Positions 1 through 12,292 are shown, numbered from the stretch's first letter. The stretch: 64,000 nt of DNA from Mucidula mucida (GCA_015501055.1 JADNYV010000002.1:248001-312000); one strand, 5' to 3'. The notes: a model not told the origin generated them from the sequence alone. Translations and numbers: made by a program.

Positions 1-1305
1 TGTCGTGCTCCCTGAGCTCAACTAAATGACATTGTGTCCTAGCGAAGACCGAACTCTTACAGCCTACTCCCAATGCCTCACCAGCGCTCCCTGCTCTCAT
101 ACCGAAATCTGCATTCTTCTCTTTGAACCAATCAGTATATGCATCATCCTCAATATTAAGCACACTCCCGTCACTCATCGCCTCATACCTCATTGCAAAA
201 CCTTTATGGTGGGCTTTGGAGCAGATGGGCATTGTCGGCCAAGATGGACTGTTCACAGGCTCCGATGACAGGAAATGGGAGGGCGAGTATGTCGTTCTTC
301 GTCTTATCGAGCGAGCTGGAGAGAACGTCCTAGCGACTCAACGAGCCAAGGCCTCCGGGCCCGGAGACATCCTGTATACTCTCGAAATGTTTCGTCAGCA
401 GTTCGCGACATGCGTCGGTCTTGCACCTGATACCGCAATGAGTAGAGCTGATGCGGTTGTGCTCCTCAAATACTTGGAGAGGGACAAGAAAGCGGTCATC
501 GTGGACCAAGACGTTTGTGGTTCCGTATTAGTCACCGACCAAGCAGCTTACCCTTACTAGGCAATCAAGTTTGTCGCCACCCATGACTCTGCACAACTCA
601 CGGCAGTCGATAAAGGTATTTTGGAGCTCAAAGTCGCCGTTGCAAATATGCAGACACAAGTGGAACAATTGCACAACAAAGTAGATAGGTACGCCGCGAT
701 CTCTTTTTCGTAGTTTGTTATTGATTCATACTCGACAGTTTAACGCGACGGGCATCTGACGCTCTCAAGCAGAAGCGCAAGCCTCTAGCACTCAGCTGTA
801 TTCGATCGCGAACGGCTGTACAAGATCTTCTCACGAAACGCTTGACTGCTTTGGATAATCTAGAGGGCACACTGCTCAGCGTGGAAGCTGCGGCGGGTGA
901 CATTGATGTAAGCCACGAAGAGTCGTTCATTTCCATGTACTCATGCATGAGAAGATCATGTCGTCTTATGCGCAATCGACGGCCACACTCAAGATGATAC
1001 TCGCACATCCTTCACTGCAACGTGAAACTATCGACGAGACTATGGAAGCTTTAGCAGACGCCAACGCTGACGCCCGAGAAATTGATCAAGCTATACGTGA
1101 TGGGGCTGATATTGCAGGAGGCGACACGTTCGATGAAGATGAGTTGGAGCAAGAACTCCAAGGATTGCTAGAGGATAAGATGGCTGAAGCTGAGGCTGAG
1201 GCAATTGCCAAGAAACACGCAATCGCCGAACTCGTGAGCCAAAACACACCGGATGCTTTACCCCATAGTATAGATTCAGAAAGAGTACCAATGCTATCGG
1301 CATGA
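1..1305 (+). CDS. CHM7: CHMP7/Chm7-type ESCRT-III protein (5' truncated by window)
   Basis: ESCRT-III adaptor of the CHMP7 type, which in other fungi acts at the nuclear envelope and endosome in membrane scission and sealing. Visible exons are about 43-512, 561-688, 739-907 and 952-1305; the phases agree and give roughly 370 residues. The N-terminal part carries the family signature KPLWWALEQMG inside a winged-helix-like region (around 170-230). The C-terminal half is a charged helical Snf7 domain with the typical run QKRKPLALSCIRSR, then a helix rich in ETIDETMEALADA and an acidic hairpin DEDELEQELQGLL, which resembles the MIM-containing tail of Snf7 proteins. The first coding exon(s) lie before base 1; position 42 looks like an intron acceptor. 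The next gene is on the opposite strand, so the two are convergent. Family assignment is firm; the CHMP7 subtype rests on the N-terminal motif. Confidence 0.85.
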
Positions 1306-1702
1306 ATTGTGTAGATTTGATTGCACAATAAGCATGCGGCATTCTATACCGAACAATCGGCACTCGAGCCAACGACCATAGCCGCAACCACATATCAAAC
1401 GGTCGGCAAAATTGACAGCTTACAATCGTGACTCTAATTTTCTGCCTGATTAGGACGTGTATTGAGCCGTTTCTTGATATTGCTCCGACATAACTTTACT
1501 GAGCCCTACATCCAGATTCTTCCTCGATTGCAAGGTACGCATTCAAGATAAAGAATGGCTTACGCGATAATTATTCACGAGTTGCTGGTCAACGCCAACC
1601 ATTATAGTGGTGCAACAAAAAGTCGCAAAAAACATCAATCAAACGCGCCTGATTTCACTAATTTACAAATATTGTACAACTAATGATGCATGAAGTCCAA
1701 GT
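1306..1702. other. Convergent 3' intergenic region
   Basis: About 400 bp between the stop codons of two convergent genes. AT-rich stretches compatible with poly(A) signals are present; I see no additional gene, repeat or RNA structure. Confidence 0.5.
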
Positions 1703-2113
1703 CTACTTGCGCTCGTTAGAGCCACCGAGTCCAACAGCATCCTTGGCTTGATCCATCATGGATTTCTGAAAACGCGGTAAGCCAAACACCGTTGAGAGGC
1801 GGAATGCATACCGAGTTCTCGTTTGAGTTGCTGCTCAACGTATCACCCATTTTCTGGCTGGAAGACTTCTGGCTCTGCGGAAATTATAGAATGAAGGCCG
1901 ATAGATTACGCCACACGACCAACCTCGGGCTGCATAGTAGAAGACACGCTGTCGGCGGCGCTCTTCATCTTGTCGCCAGCCTGCTCGGTCATCGGCTTCT
2001 GCTGATCAGGCTGAAATGACGGTGAACAAAGTGCACGCGCGTGCGAAGTAAAAGTATACCTTCATGGCAGAGGAAGCCTTGTCGGTGAAAGATTGACGTC
2101 CAGTGTCAGACAT
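1703..2113 (-). CDS. hsp9: HSP9/HSP12 family small heat-shock protein
   Basis: Small hydrophilic stress protein of the fungal HSP9/HSP12 (WH11) family, known to associate with membranes under stress and in stationary phase. Four exons join in frame to 88 residues: start MSDTGRQSFTDKASSAMK (codons 2113 to 2060), then an exon with QKPMTEQAGDKMKSAADS, a third with KMGDTLSSNSNENS, and the last ending GLGGSNERK at 1703-1705. The opening MSDxGRQSFTDKA and the repeated amphipathic TEQAGDKMK-like segments are diagnostic. Length matches the family (80-110 residues). All three introns are 45-55 nt with GT and AG ends. A TATA box lies about 80 bp upstream of the start, as expected for a strongly inducible gene. 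Confidence 0.93.
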
Positions 2114-2193
2114 TATAAATCAATTTGTTGGGATGGTAAGATGGATGCTAAGTGATTGAGGGAGGTGGTGAAGAATGCGTCGCTGTTCCTGCC

Positions 2194-2202
2194 CTTATAT
2201 AC
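2194..2202 (-). promoter_or_regulatory. TATA box of the HSP9 gene
   Basis: On the minus strand the sequence reads TATATAAGG about 81 bp upstream of the HSP9 start codon. Position and sequence fit a TATA element for a stress-inducible gene. I did not find a clear heat-shock element or STRE by eye. Confidence 0.6.
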
Positions 2203-2362
2203 CCTCAAAGGTCAGACATGGGTGGCGCCAAGCCTACGTCACGAAGCCCTCAGCAGCGTAGTATGACGATGGATAATGACGCGGCATGATGCACGACACG
2301 CGTGGGACCGATCTGGCGCGCAAGTAAATTGTATTCCTCCTAAACTAGCTCAATCAATACAT

Positions 2363-4686
2363 TTACAGTTTCAATCCAATGTTGATGTGGACGGCCTTGA
2401 CTTGTGTATACCTAGGAAGGTGTGAATTGAGGTTGCGGCGACGTGGAAATAGCTTACATATCCAACGCATATTCTCCGAGTTCACGACCAATACCCGACT
2501 GCTTGTATCCACCAAATGGCATGTTCTTCTCGACGCTATTGAAACAGTTCACCTGTGAAAATGAGTAAGACGCTTGTCTGAGCATATGAAATGAATTCCG
2601 CACAAAGGTCTGGCCAGACTCCAAGGCGTGTGCGACACGGATAGCGCGGCTTGAGTTTTCAGTGAACACCGCAGCTGAAAGGCCATATACAGTATCGTTT
2701 GCCATCTCGATGACCTCTGAACAGTGCACTGTTAGAACTCGTCGATATTGTCGTAGGATTCGTACCTTCTTCAGTCTTAAATTTGATAATGGCTGCCACC
2801 GGTCCGAAGACTTCCTCTTGAACAATCTTCATGCTCGTTGTGCACTCAGTCACTAGAGTTGGTTCGATGAAGTAGCCTTCAGAGCCATGACGAGATCCTC
2901 CAACATGAACAGTGGCTCCTTCCGATCTTGCAGAATCGATGTATCCCAGGATTTTCTTGGGAACTTCAGGAATATTGAAGACGAGCCAGGAAGATCCTCA
3001 CATCAAACTGAATCTGAGAGACCTGGGGTCCATGCTTCGTGGAAGGATCGAAAGGATCACCAGTCGCCGTAACGAGTTCTTTGGTGACCTTGGTAAACTC
3101 AGTCAGGAATTCGTCGTAGATGCCCTCCTGTACGAAGATACGGGAGCCTGCGTTACAACTCTGACCTAGGAGATATTTGAGTTGATTGTCCGGAAGCGTT
3201 GTCATGCGCCATACCCATGTTGGAGCTGAACGAAAGGTGAGCAAAGCTAGAGACTACGGGGACGGTAAGCCTACAAAATCCCGCGAGTAGCCCATTTGAC
3301 GGCTTGATCGCAGTTCGCGTCGTCAAAGATGATGTTGGGACTCTTTCCACCCAGCTCAAGAGTCACAACTTTCAAGTTGGACCTTGCTGCTGCTTCTTGA
3401 ATCTTGCGTCCGGTGAAGGTACTACCGGTGAAAGCAATCTTTTCGATAATAGGGTTCTCGCTGATTGCCTGTCCCACGGTCATGCCTAAATCATTCATTC
3501 AAAGAAGAGTTCGGGTAAAAACTGCAAGACACTCACCATAACCATTCACGATGTTCAGAACACCTTTGAAACAACAGTGAGCTCCAAGGCGGTGAAAATG
3601 TGTGGGTTAGACTCACCAGGAGGGAATCCTGCCTCAATGACAAGATCAGCAAGCCTAAGTGCTGTAAGTGGAGTCAACTCAGAAGGCTGAGACGTAAGTG
3701 AGAATCATTGGTTGTAAGGAGCAAAGCAGCTCGTAGTACCTTCAAGACGATCGTATTTCCAGTTGCCAAAGCAGGTCCAATTTTCCACGATATCATGCTC
3801 TGTTCAAAGGGATGAGTCTGACAGCACTGTCGTTACGCGACGTGTACATACTAAGGGAAAGTTCCATGGCACAATTTGGCCCTACGCATAAAGGCGTCAG
3901 TGGCAAAGTTCAAATGTTATTGATGAGCGTACCACAACGCCGTAGGGTTCATGGCGGGTGTAGGCGAGCTTCTGATCAGTGGTCTGAAAGTACGAGTGTT
4001 TATGAATCAGTCAGAAACGAGGGACGAGCGTGTACTTCAATGGTTTTGCCCTGTATCTTATCTGCCCACCCGGCATAATAGCGAATAGTTGCTACGACCG
4101 ATGCAATCTCGTGGGCTTTCGTGGTAAGGAAGGGTTTTCCTGGTACACGTTTGATTAGCGGCGCATTTCAGATAAGTCTCACTGATACAGGCTTACCCAC
4201 GTTGAGGGATTCAAGCGCGGCAAATTCATCGGTGTGTTTTTCGATGAGATCAGCAAGCTTGTTCATCAACCTTCCCCGAACAGAACCAGGAACTTTCAAA
4301 CCCCAAGAGGTTTTGTAAGCCTGAGAAAGGGTTAGGCAAGATAGGCAGATGATCAGTTCACGCGCCTCTTTGGCCACTTTAACAGCAATATCGACATCCT
4401 TGGCTGATCCTGCAGCAACGGATGTAATCACTTGGCCAGTGGCTACGACGAGCGTTAGATTTCTAGCGCTACTGGAAATGCCTGAAAATAATGTACCTGG
4501 GTTGATTACGCTAAGATAAGCCCACTTGAGTACCGCAAAAGTTCAACATTGAAAGATCAAGACTCACTCGATGGTTGCAGGCTCAACTGGGTCGACGAAT
4601 TTACCACCGATGAAGAGACCCGTATTGACGGACACTGTGCCCTTGAAGGTGGGGGTGTCAAACTTGTGAGTGAAAGTAGTGGGCAT
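2363..4686 (-). CDS. NAD(P)+-dependent aldehyde dehydrogenase
   Basis: Oxidises aldehydes to carboxylic acids (ALDH class 1/2 type, ALD5-like in fungi). About 14 short exons give roughly 500 residues, the usual length. Start is [12 protein letters not shown] at 4686; the last small exon reads [15 protein letters not shown] and stops at 2363. Visible signatures in order: QIVPWNFPL (cofactor-binding region), [12 protein letters not shown] (Rossmann turn), the glutamate motif [13 protein letters not shown], the catalytic-cysteine motif [25 protein letters not shown], and the C-terminal [20 protein letters not shown]. The catalytic Glu and Cys are both present and all splices checked keep frame, so it looks functional. 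There is no obvious N-terminal mitochondrial presequence, which suggests a cytosolic enzyme. A TATA-like element sits 54 bp upstream of the start. Confidence 0.93.
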
Positions 4687-4739
4687 GGTGGGAAGAGGGA
4701 GGTGCTAAGCTGTGGAGAAGCCAAAAAGAATGTAAACCT

Positions 4740-4746
4740 TTTTATA
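4740..4746 (-). promoter_or_regulatory. TATA-like element of the aldehyde dehydrogenase gene
   Basis: Minus-strand TATAAAA, 54 bp upstream of the start codon at 4686. It is the only TATA-like match near the start. Confidence 0.5.
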
Positions 4747-5112
4747 GGATGTCTAATCGATATCCGCGTTCGTTATTCATATCATAATTCGAATTGCCGT
4801 GGCGAGATGCCAAATGGCGGAACGCGGCCAACCGTTAACGGAGCTGCATGCTAGCGCTTATCGTCCGTCGACATCCCCCATGTAGCAGGCGATTGAATCA
4901 ATGTCATAAGTCATCATGGCGGTCCACTGCACCGTCCGGCGTCCAGTATCGGTCCAACATCACGTGTTCATGAAAAACACGATCGCAACGGTCCGTGCGC
5001 CCGATTCAACTTGCTTCCTGATTTGCACTTTCTCCATTCCTTAGTAGCTCCCTTCTGCGCTCCCCCCTCCCCCTTCTTCTTCTTTTTACGACATTCGGAT
5101 GACCTTGGCTCG
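4747..5112. other. Divergent promoter region, no gene seen
   Basis: Intergenic stretch between the aldehyde dehydrogenase (-) and the DUF7918 gene (+). It contains a pyrimidine-rich tract around 5050-5090 just before the + strand start, typical of fungal promoters. No other feature is recognised. Confidence 0.45.
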
Positions 5113-6469
5113 ATGCTCACCCATCGAGGATTCTCCGCTTGGATTGTAGCTAATGGGAAACCGCTTCCAGAGTATTTAGTGGCGGTGGATACAGCCGCAC
5201 ATCGAATATCATGTCGAATTTTTCGTTGATGTGACGTTGCTTATGCTTACCGTTCTCCAGGCTGGATTCCCAGCGAACAAAACCAGGCATGTTTTGGTAG
5301 ATGCGACGTTGCCTATGTTTACCGTTCTCCAGGCTTTCGCCGTGTATTGGCAGGATCACGACGGAAAGGTCGATACTTGTTCGTTCATAACGCTTGATGG
5401 TCACGTTGTTCCTGGACGTTTCCTATACGGTACTGGGTCCACCTTTCGGTCTGGTGTCAGGACGTCTAAGAACACAGAGAGACCTTTTACCTTCCAACAA
5501 ATTACGGAACAGACCAGTGCGTGCTATCTCTATTGTCTTTCCAACCTTGCAATAACCACGCAGCAGCTACGACTTCTCCCGGGATAAAGTCGATGGACAC
5601 TGGCATGATTACGCTCCGCATTAAACGAATCAAACGTATCTCCAGCCGTCGTGCGAACCCAATACAGGATCCTCCCTCCTCACCAGCCGCAAGCCAGTCC
5701 GGTGAAATGCGTATTGGGTACGCGAACTTGGAACGAAACCGAAAGCTCTGCTGAATTGATTTATAGATACGGCCAGGACATCAAGACCTTTGAACAATCT
5801 CATTTCACTTGGCTACTCAAACCGTACGATCCGACACCGGGGAATTCCAGGAAACCCAGCACCTATGTTTCCTTCGTGTTCCGATACAGATCTCGGGGTA
5901 GGCGTTATACTCTTCTTCTCTCAAAAGCCAACCAAATATTCCGTAGACTTTCTGATTGCTCAAGGGATCATGCCTGAATCTCATCGTCAATCCTCAATAA
6001 CTAGAAGTCTTACCGAAAAGAGGCGTACTGCAAGTGCGCCTGTCACACCTGTCCTCACTGTCCCGCCCAAAGTTCCAGTTCCCTCTGCGGGCCCGCCACC
6101 TGTAGCTCGACTAGGGGAAACTCGTTCGCTACCCTCAACAATGCATCGCCCGCAACCTCGTCGATTGGTCACAATGCCTCCGCAAATTCTCGAGCAAACG
6201 ACCAAGGCTTCTCTGTATAATGTACTCATTCCCTTCCTTCGTGAGGTGGCCTACGAACTAATCCTATTCAGGACTCGCGTAAGCCCTTTGCTACACCGAC
6301 GCGCCGAGCAGTTAGCATGAAAGGCATGCCCTACCGAATGAGCGAGCAACCAAATGACGGAGTTATCTACGTTAACCACGTTGATTCCACTAGTCCGGAC
6401 ATGGAAGATGAGGACGACGAGGAAGATGATTATTACGAAGATTCGCCCTTCACCTCGCACGACTACTGA
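5113..6469 (+). CDS. DUF7918 domain protein of unknown function
   Basis: Member of an agaricomycete-expanded family (DUF7918), function unknown. Seven exons (5113-5212, 5261-5286, 5333-5516, 5564-5717, 5767-5897, 5947-6221, 6272-6469) join in perfect frame to 355 residues. The N-terminus MLTHRGFSAWIVANGKPLPEY is the family hallmark, followed by ISCWIPSEQNQAFAVYWQD and GHVVPGRFLYG. The domain ends at STYVSFVFRYRSRDFLIAQ, after which the tail is Pro/Ser-rich and finishes in an acidic DEDDEEDDYYED stretch. Exon 2 is only 26 nt. The introns on either side of it (48 and 46 nt) are near copies of each other, and the second uses a GC donor. No catalytic motif is visible; a nuclear role is only a guess from the basic-then-acidic tail. 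Confidence 0.85.
5213..5332 (+). repeat. Near-identical adjacent intron pair (introner-like)
   Basis: Intron 1 (5213-5260) and intron 2 (5287-5332) of the DUF7918 gene share a 36-bp block, 5228-5263 and 5300-5335, offset 72 bp, with three differences that are all transitions. The block covers the branch region and acceptor (TTACCGTTCTCCAG) and runs 3 bp into each following exon. Intron 2 uses a GC donor (GCATGT). Confidence 0.85.
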
Positions 6470-6587
6470 CGAATCTCTCGCAATTGTTCCCTGCTCTCCT
6501 TTGCTTTGGTTTGCATTATTTCTGTTTTCTTTGCTTTCGTACTGCTTTCAAATTGTCGTATATACTACGTAGATATAAGGACCCACG

Positions 6588-8358
6588 TCATACCAAAGAG
6601 TTGATGTAGTTCTCGATGTCTGTGGAACAGTTATCTTTGTTGTCCTTAGGACATATCAATACAACTTACTGGCGTAACCGTTTGATGCGATGGCAGTTGA
6701 ATCGGCGACATTTGGGTTGGTACCATGAGCACTTTCATACGCGTCAGGAATCCCGTCACTGTCAGTGTCCGTGGGAGCCTTGAAAGCGCCAAGTGAGTAT
6801 ACAAGCTATGTAGACGCGATTCCACGTACTGTACCGCCGTTAATGGGACCTGGCCCGTTCATAGGGGACGCGGTGGGATCCGAGATGAGGGCTCCGGTTT
6901 TCCCAAGAGACGAAACCTCCGTGTCAATCAAGTACTTGTCAACATGGTCCCGGACTTTACTAGCACCGGCATGAGCCTTCACATAGGTAAGGGCATCTGT
7001 GGGACTCATGAGAGTGCCAACGGTCGGATAAGCGTATCGAGACGTTTGGAAGTCAACGTCTGAGTAGTTGTCGGTACTCTCGGATAGTATTCTACCGTTG
7101 AGGGTACCGTCCTGCGAGTCGGATTAGACAAAGAAAAGTAAAGAAACATTGTTCTGTATGACTTACCTGATCAGGATCGTAATAATTGTCCGACACATAG
7201 GTATGGAAGTTTGCGTTTCCACGAGTGACTATACAAACCTATTTGAACATACAAGGTGAAAGAGATATCCGGAACACTTACAAGGGTGCGCGCTCGTTGA
7301 TGGGCCACTATGAAAGGGATATAGGTGCCGGTTTTTTCAACTAGATGAACTTCAACTCGTACCTAATGAAGATGTTGCCGATGATGTTCGCATACGACTG
7401 TCCGTCGGAGTCACCAGCAATGTAACCTGTTGAAAAATGAAGCCGTTGAAATATGGGACCACAGTACGACTCTACCTCCTCCCGAGCCCCAATTGTACAC
7501 CTGGATGGGTCGTGTCAGCGCAAGTCGCGTAAGAGAGAGATAGTAAGTACGTACAACGTTGTTCACAAAGTCATTGACACCCTTGACCTTGGGATTACGC
7601 GTCTTGTTGTCGACGTAAAGTGTCCTGAGGATGCTGACACCCCCGTCTGTCTGTATGAGACCACCACAACTGTGAGTCTCTAGACCTTGTGCTATGATGG
7701 AGTCAGAAATAGTAACATTCGTGACGTCCCCGTTAATAGAGAACGTTTCGTCACGTCCCCAAGAGACGCTGACATGATCGAAAATCATGTTCGATCCATC
7801 AGCAATCGTGATCGCGTCTTTTCCTGAATCGCCTGCAAAGAGTCAGACTGTTAGAAAAGCTGAGCACCACTTCTATCAGTAACTCTCACCAGGTGTGCCC
7901 ATCCTAATTCTGATATAACGCGTGATGGTATTATCGGCATTCGAAAAGGAAAAGCCGTTCCCATATACAGTGATTCCGTCGCCAGGCGCTGTCTGGCCAG
8001 CAATGGTGACACGACTGCTTACTACGATGCGGTCATTAATTGTTATCAGACCGCCAACAGCGAAGACCACGATCTAGGAAACCAATCAGAATGCATGCGC
8101 AAGATGCAAGGTGTACAGTTACTCTGTTCGACGCCGACACGGCGTCACGAAGACTGCCAGCTCCCGAATCATTTAAGTTGGTGACGATATACACGCTTCC
8201 GCCACGCCCGCCCGTAGCTTGAGCTCCAAACCCTGGAGTGGAGTGTTATTTGCGAAATCAGAAGCGGCAGTGAGTGCTCAACCTTCAGCACCAGGGAAAG
8301 CAAGCAGCGAGTAAGCCGTCGGGAGTAGGCCCAGTAGATAGACTAAGAAGGGGAACAT
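6588..8358 (-). CDS. Secreted pectate lyase (polysaccharide lyase family 1 type)
   Basis: Beta-eliminative cleavage of pectate in plant cell walls. Start [20 protein letters not shown] at 8358 is a clean signal peptide; the mature protein begins near [20 protein letters not shown]. Later exons show the right-handed beta-helix pattern: [88 protein letters not shown] and [17 protein letters not shown]. The C-terminus carries [18 protein letters not shown], a thrombospondin-type-3-like DxDGxPDxxE calcium segment, and ends [12 protein letters not shown] at 6588. About eight exons. Length and order fit secreted fungal PL1-like enzymes. It stands alone, without neighbouring pectinolytic genes. Confidence 0.88.
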
Positions 8359-8646
8359 TTCCAGAGAGATTACGCGCTGCAGAACATTGGAAACCAATTA
8401 TATAGCGCGCTTGTGTTGGTTCGTGCCTCAATAAATGTGACCTTGTGCACGTGTACAGTAACAACCTATGAATGCAAGAACAGCCGAATAAGAGCCAATG
8501 TTACTCCTAGCCAGCGTGCTGTGAAGGGCGGACCGCTCAGTGAACATCATCTGGTGAGTGTACATAAGAACGAACGGAAGCCGCTCTCCCTGTTATGGAG
8601 CTAGTCGGGCCGGGCTTGGGCAGGGCGGTGGTTTTGGCTCTTGACC

Positions 8647-9747
8647 ATGGACGATCACAACCCATTAGCTGTCTTGCACGTTTGGCCAGGGAAATGGGGT
8701 CTTCCCTCGTTGGATCCTATCTGCTTGACCGCTGTGTTATATGCTCAGCTAACTATCCCCGGCAAATTTTCTTTAATGGAGAGCACATCGCCAACGGCCT
8801 CGCCTACTGGTAGGTCGGTATTCTGCCCTCCAACAAGGACGTGTTTTTAACTGTAACGGGCAGGTACACTACCCTATCTGGTTCATGAACGGAACGTCGT
8901 AGCGTCTCTATCCTCATTGTTCAAATACATGGCTGGAGTCGGCGTCAACCTTAACTCGTCACTCTCGTCTGCGGAAAAATCGCAGAGCACTGCATGGTGC
9001 ACACATGCTGAAGCAAATCTAGGAGATCTTGTTGCAAGTCCACACCCTTTCACTACCGTCGCGTGTAGAATGACGCGTTCATAGATTCATGTCCTATACG
9101 CCCAGGACGCAAACTGGCGCGGAGTGACCCATCCGACTTTGATTCAAATATACAGCATCCCTCAGCGTTATTATGCGCCTCAGCGGCACCGGGCATCTTA
9201 TAAACCGCGTTTGGAAGCTGCCGAGTTATGGGTGTCGCCTGGGGAAGAGGTCGAAGAAAAGGACGTTTCATCGTTTACAGAGACTAAGAAGCTCAAGAAA
9301 GAAGAAAACCACAAGGCACGTTTTGTGCGTGTCTTCGAGCGGGAAAGAGTACGTGTTTTCTCGGCTTTCTGAGCTTGTATTTAGCTGCTCACTCGCCAGG
9401 TCCTTGAGAAAGCCCGAGCCGTCTTGGATATATATGCGCGGTTGTTGGGGCAAGGTTCTTTCTTCTTTGGAAACAAGTGCGACCCTCCGTTTTCACTAAA
9501 TTCTCGCTGATTTCAGATATCTTTCAGACCCACGACACTCGATGTTGTAGTCGCGGCAAACATTCTCCTGATAGTCCGCCCACCTTTTCCAGATGATCTT
9601 TTGCAGGGTTTGGTCAAAACATCATACCCTCTCCTCATTTCCCATGCCGAGCGTGTACATTCCACTGCCTTTCCGGAATCGCATGCCATCGTACCAGTCA
9701 TACAAGAAGGATTCTCACTAATGTCTCTCATCCCTCGCATATTTTAA
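8647..9747 (+). CDS. SAM37: Metaxin/Tom37-Sam37 family protein of the mitochondrial SAM complex
   Basis: Outer-membrane subunit of the sorting and assembly machinery that inserts beta-barrel proteins into the mitochondrial outer membrane. The gene is only visible after splicing: exon 1 starts MDDHNPLAVLHVWPGKWGLP and ends in SPTASPTG; the next exon reads TLPYLVHERNVVASLSSL and STAWCTHAEANLGDLV; then WRGVTHPTLIQIYSIPQRYY and LEAAELWV; then VLEKARAVLDIYARLLGQ; and the last exon RPTTLDVVVAANILLIVRPP, stopping at 9745-9747. The N-terminal thioredoxin-like and C-terminal GST-like halves match the family in order and spacing. No C-terminal membrane anchor is evident. It is convergent with GAA1, with 31 bp between stop codons. 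Confidence 0.82.
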
Positions 9748-9778
9748 TAATAGTAATGCTACATCTCACTGGAAGGTT

Positions 9779-12151
9779 TCATGGTAATAGACAGACTATA
9801 CCTGCTTGCATCACCAGTGGGCTAAAGATGATGCAGAGGAATGGACAGAACCAAACTCCTAGAACCTGCCAATCCCAAATCATCTTGGTCACGCCAGAGT
9901 GGTAGCATAACCATGCTGTACCAAGTATCATGTAGCACGTATAATGCGCAAGCCGTTTTGGAATGTGCTTGTGAGATGCTGATAGTGTCAAGGGAATCCC
10001 TAACGCGACTCCCATAGACGCTGCGAGGGAGAAATTTAATACGGCAACCGCTGATATAATGGTTGACGCGAAGCACAAGTTGAGAGACTTGAGAACACTT
10101 GGTACTGAGGCCTCGTCTTCCCTCGATAGAGGGGCCAATAACGCAAGAAGTGGTAGCGCAGATGCACAAAGAGCAACGAGCATACAACCGGGCTGCACAA
10201 ATCATCAGTCTTGAGGCGACTAGACTTCAGGATACTTACCGCGCTATTTGCAACCCAAGACGTGTTGATCGTCCAAAACATGGCTGCGCCTACTAGATGC
10301 GTCGAGGTCATAATAGTCAAAACTTGAAGCACAGGTCTTGGCCGTGTCACCCATCTCGCAGCACCTTTTTCCTCCGACAATCGTATCCATCCGGCATCTG
10401 TCCACAGGCGGAGACCGCCGAACATCATCGCAACGCTGACGAGTATAGCGCTGGGTAGAAAGTTCCCGATTTTCAACGAGTAGTCGGCGTTGGTGAGGAG
10501 GTAGAAGAAGAAAGATGCATGTAAACGCTCCAAAAGATTGTTTGCCGTGCGCAAAGTAGATTCCAGGACGCTAATTGCGGGGCCATTGAGACGAGATTCC
10601 CTGTTCTGGTGAGAAGATGAAACCTTACCGACCAATGGAATGGAAGCCATGTGGCCCTGTCGCTGGGAGCGCGTACATTGTGAAAGCGTCTATGCGATAC
10701 CTGAAATATTCAGTCAACTGATTGGGTCCCAGAGTAGAAGAAACATACTGATGGAACAGCGCATGCGTACCACTGCCAATCCCACGGGCTTGATAGTTGG
10801 CGTGTTGCAATACGTTATGGCCAAAGTAACAGTACTTCTCCACCAAGTGTATTATGTTCGATGGAATGGGAATCCACTTTGGCAATAGGTCGCCGAGAGA
10901 GCTCTCTGCATCCTTGGGATCCAAATGATCATACAGTATGACAGGGACACCGCCTGTTCCTCTTGATATGCGGCGGAAGGCGCGTAGTAGATCCTGATTC
11001 GGGAGACGCCCGTTAAGACCCTCTGCAAGGACTGTAAGCGATGATAAGATAGAAGCCCATTAAACTACCATGATAGATGCCAAGATGAGAGAAAGAGTGA
11101 CCTGGGTAGTCGACGTTCAGAGCTGTCCAAATGACACCAGATGTTAGCTCCAGGTCTGCAGCTTGCACATCTGATACGAATATAAATTAAACAGTTCAAG
11201 TGTAGAAAACAGCGCTCACTCGATTGAGAGACACCATGATATGCACTCAACCAGGCTTGCATTCCCTCTAAATAGCCGTCGCTGATAACGAAGACCAAAT
11301 CTTTCGCCCAAAGAGAGTATCCTAGAGCCTATAAGTGCAGAAGACATCGTAAAGGTGGCATAACGTACGCTTCACGAAGGCGGCGAAGGCAAGTATAGTA
11401 GATACACCACGCAAGTTCAGGGTACCATCACCTTCACCAGTTCGGCTTAACCACGATGCACTGATGACGATGGCCTCAGAGCCAGAGGTTCTAGGGGAGG
11501 AGAGGATCGCATAAGCATTGATACCGTCTGAGGTCTAAAATAAGTTGAGCGTAAACGCCAACAGACGAAGAAAGAGAGGATACCCCCAAGACAGTCGAGA
11601 ATTTATAGGGCTGAGCAGATGCCGCCAAACCTAGTTTTGCAAACTCCTTGACGAGATAATCTGAGCGCCTTGATGGAAACGATTGAGGAAAGTTCGACGG
11701 CCCGACGAATGACACGATTCTCACTGCTCGCTCGTTGCGTTGTTATCCCTCAGAGCCTCCAATTGCTCAAGATAACGATCTGCAATATGGACTTCAGCCC
11801 AATTCCAATGTGTATGAACCTGGAGCACTTGAGGAAGAATGCAGGGAGCTGGCAGTGGAGCGTGCAGACCTGGCCAGGAAGAAGCGCGTTCTCGTCCATT
11901 TTCTCGGTAGTTCCTGTGGGTAATAACGGCAGAGCAAGCATCCATAGGTATCCTATAGTAAAGAGGGCGAATCTGAAGGGTCGTCCCAGTCAAACAGAAG
12001 ACTCGAGGAATGTAGCTTACTTGAGTAGAGGCAGTCGCCGCTGTACCATGGCTGTCATCTTAGCCCTTCGCTGAAGCCGTACAACGGTGACATCGCCATC
12101 GGGCCGTAGACGTTGTTTGAGAGCTCTGATTTTGCCTCGCAGGACATCCAT
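9779..12151 (-). CDS. GAA1: GPI transamidase component GAA1
   Basis: Subunit of the ER GPI-transamidase complex that recognises GPI and attaches it to proteins. Start MDVLRGKIRALKQRLRPDGD at 12151; a first membrane helix follows in GYLWMLALPLLPTG, then the lumenal M28-peptidase-like domain with MDENALLPGQ, VHTHWNWAEVHIADRYLEQL, SDYLVKEFAKLGLAASAQPY and GSEAIVISASWLS. The C-terminal half is a multi-span membrane region (RLHASFFFYLLTNADYSLKI through WQVLGVWFCPFLCIIFSPLV). Around ten exons. The final codons read QAGIVCLLP then stop at 9779; an alternative terminal intron is possible at that point. Start codons of GAA1 and the USP48-like gene are 141 bp apart, head to head. Confidence 0.88.
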
Positions 12152-12292
12152 CACGGTCGTGGCAGGACAACAAGAGCCAAATATAACGGCCGGTGTCGCG
12201 TCCCGCGTGCTCGTCACTGCGTGACCTCGACCTCCCTGTAATGCACACCCACTAAGCCTATAATTCCTCTAATTCCTGTCTCCGACTCTGTC

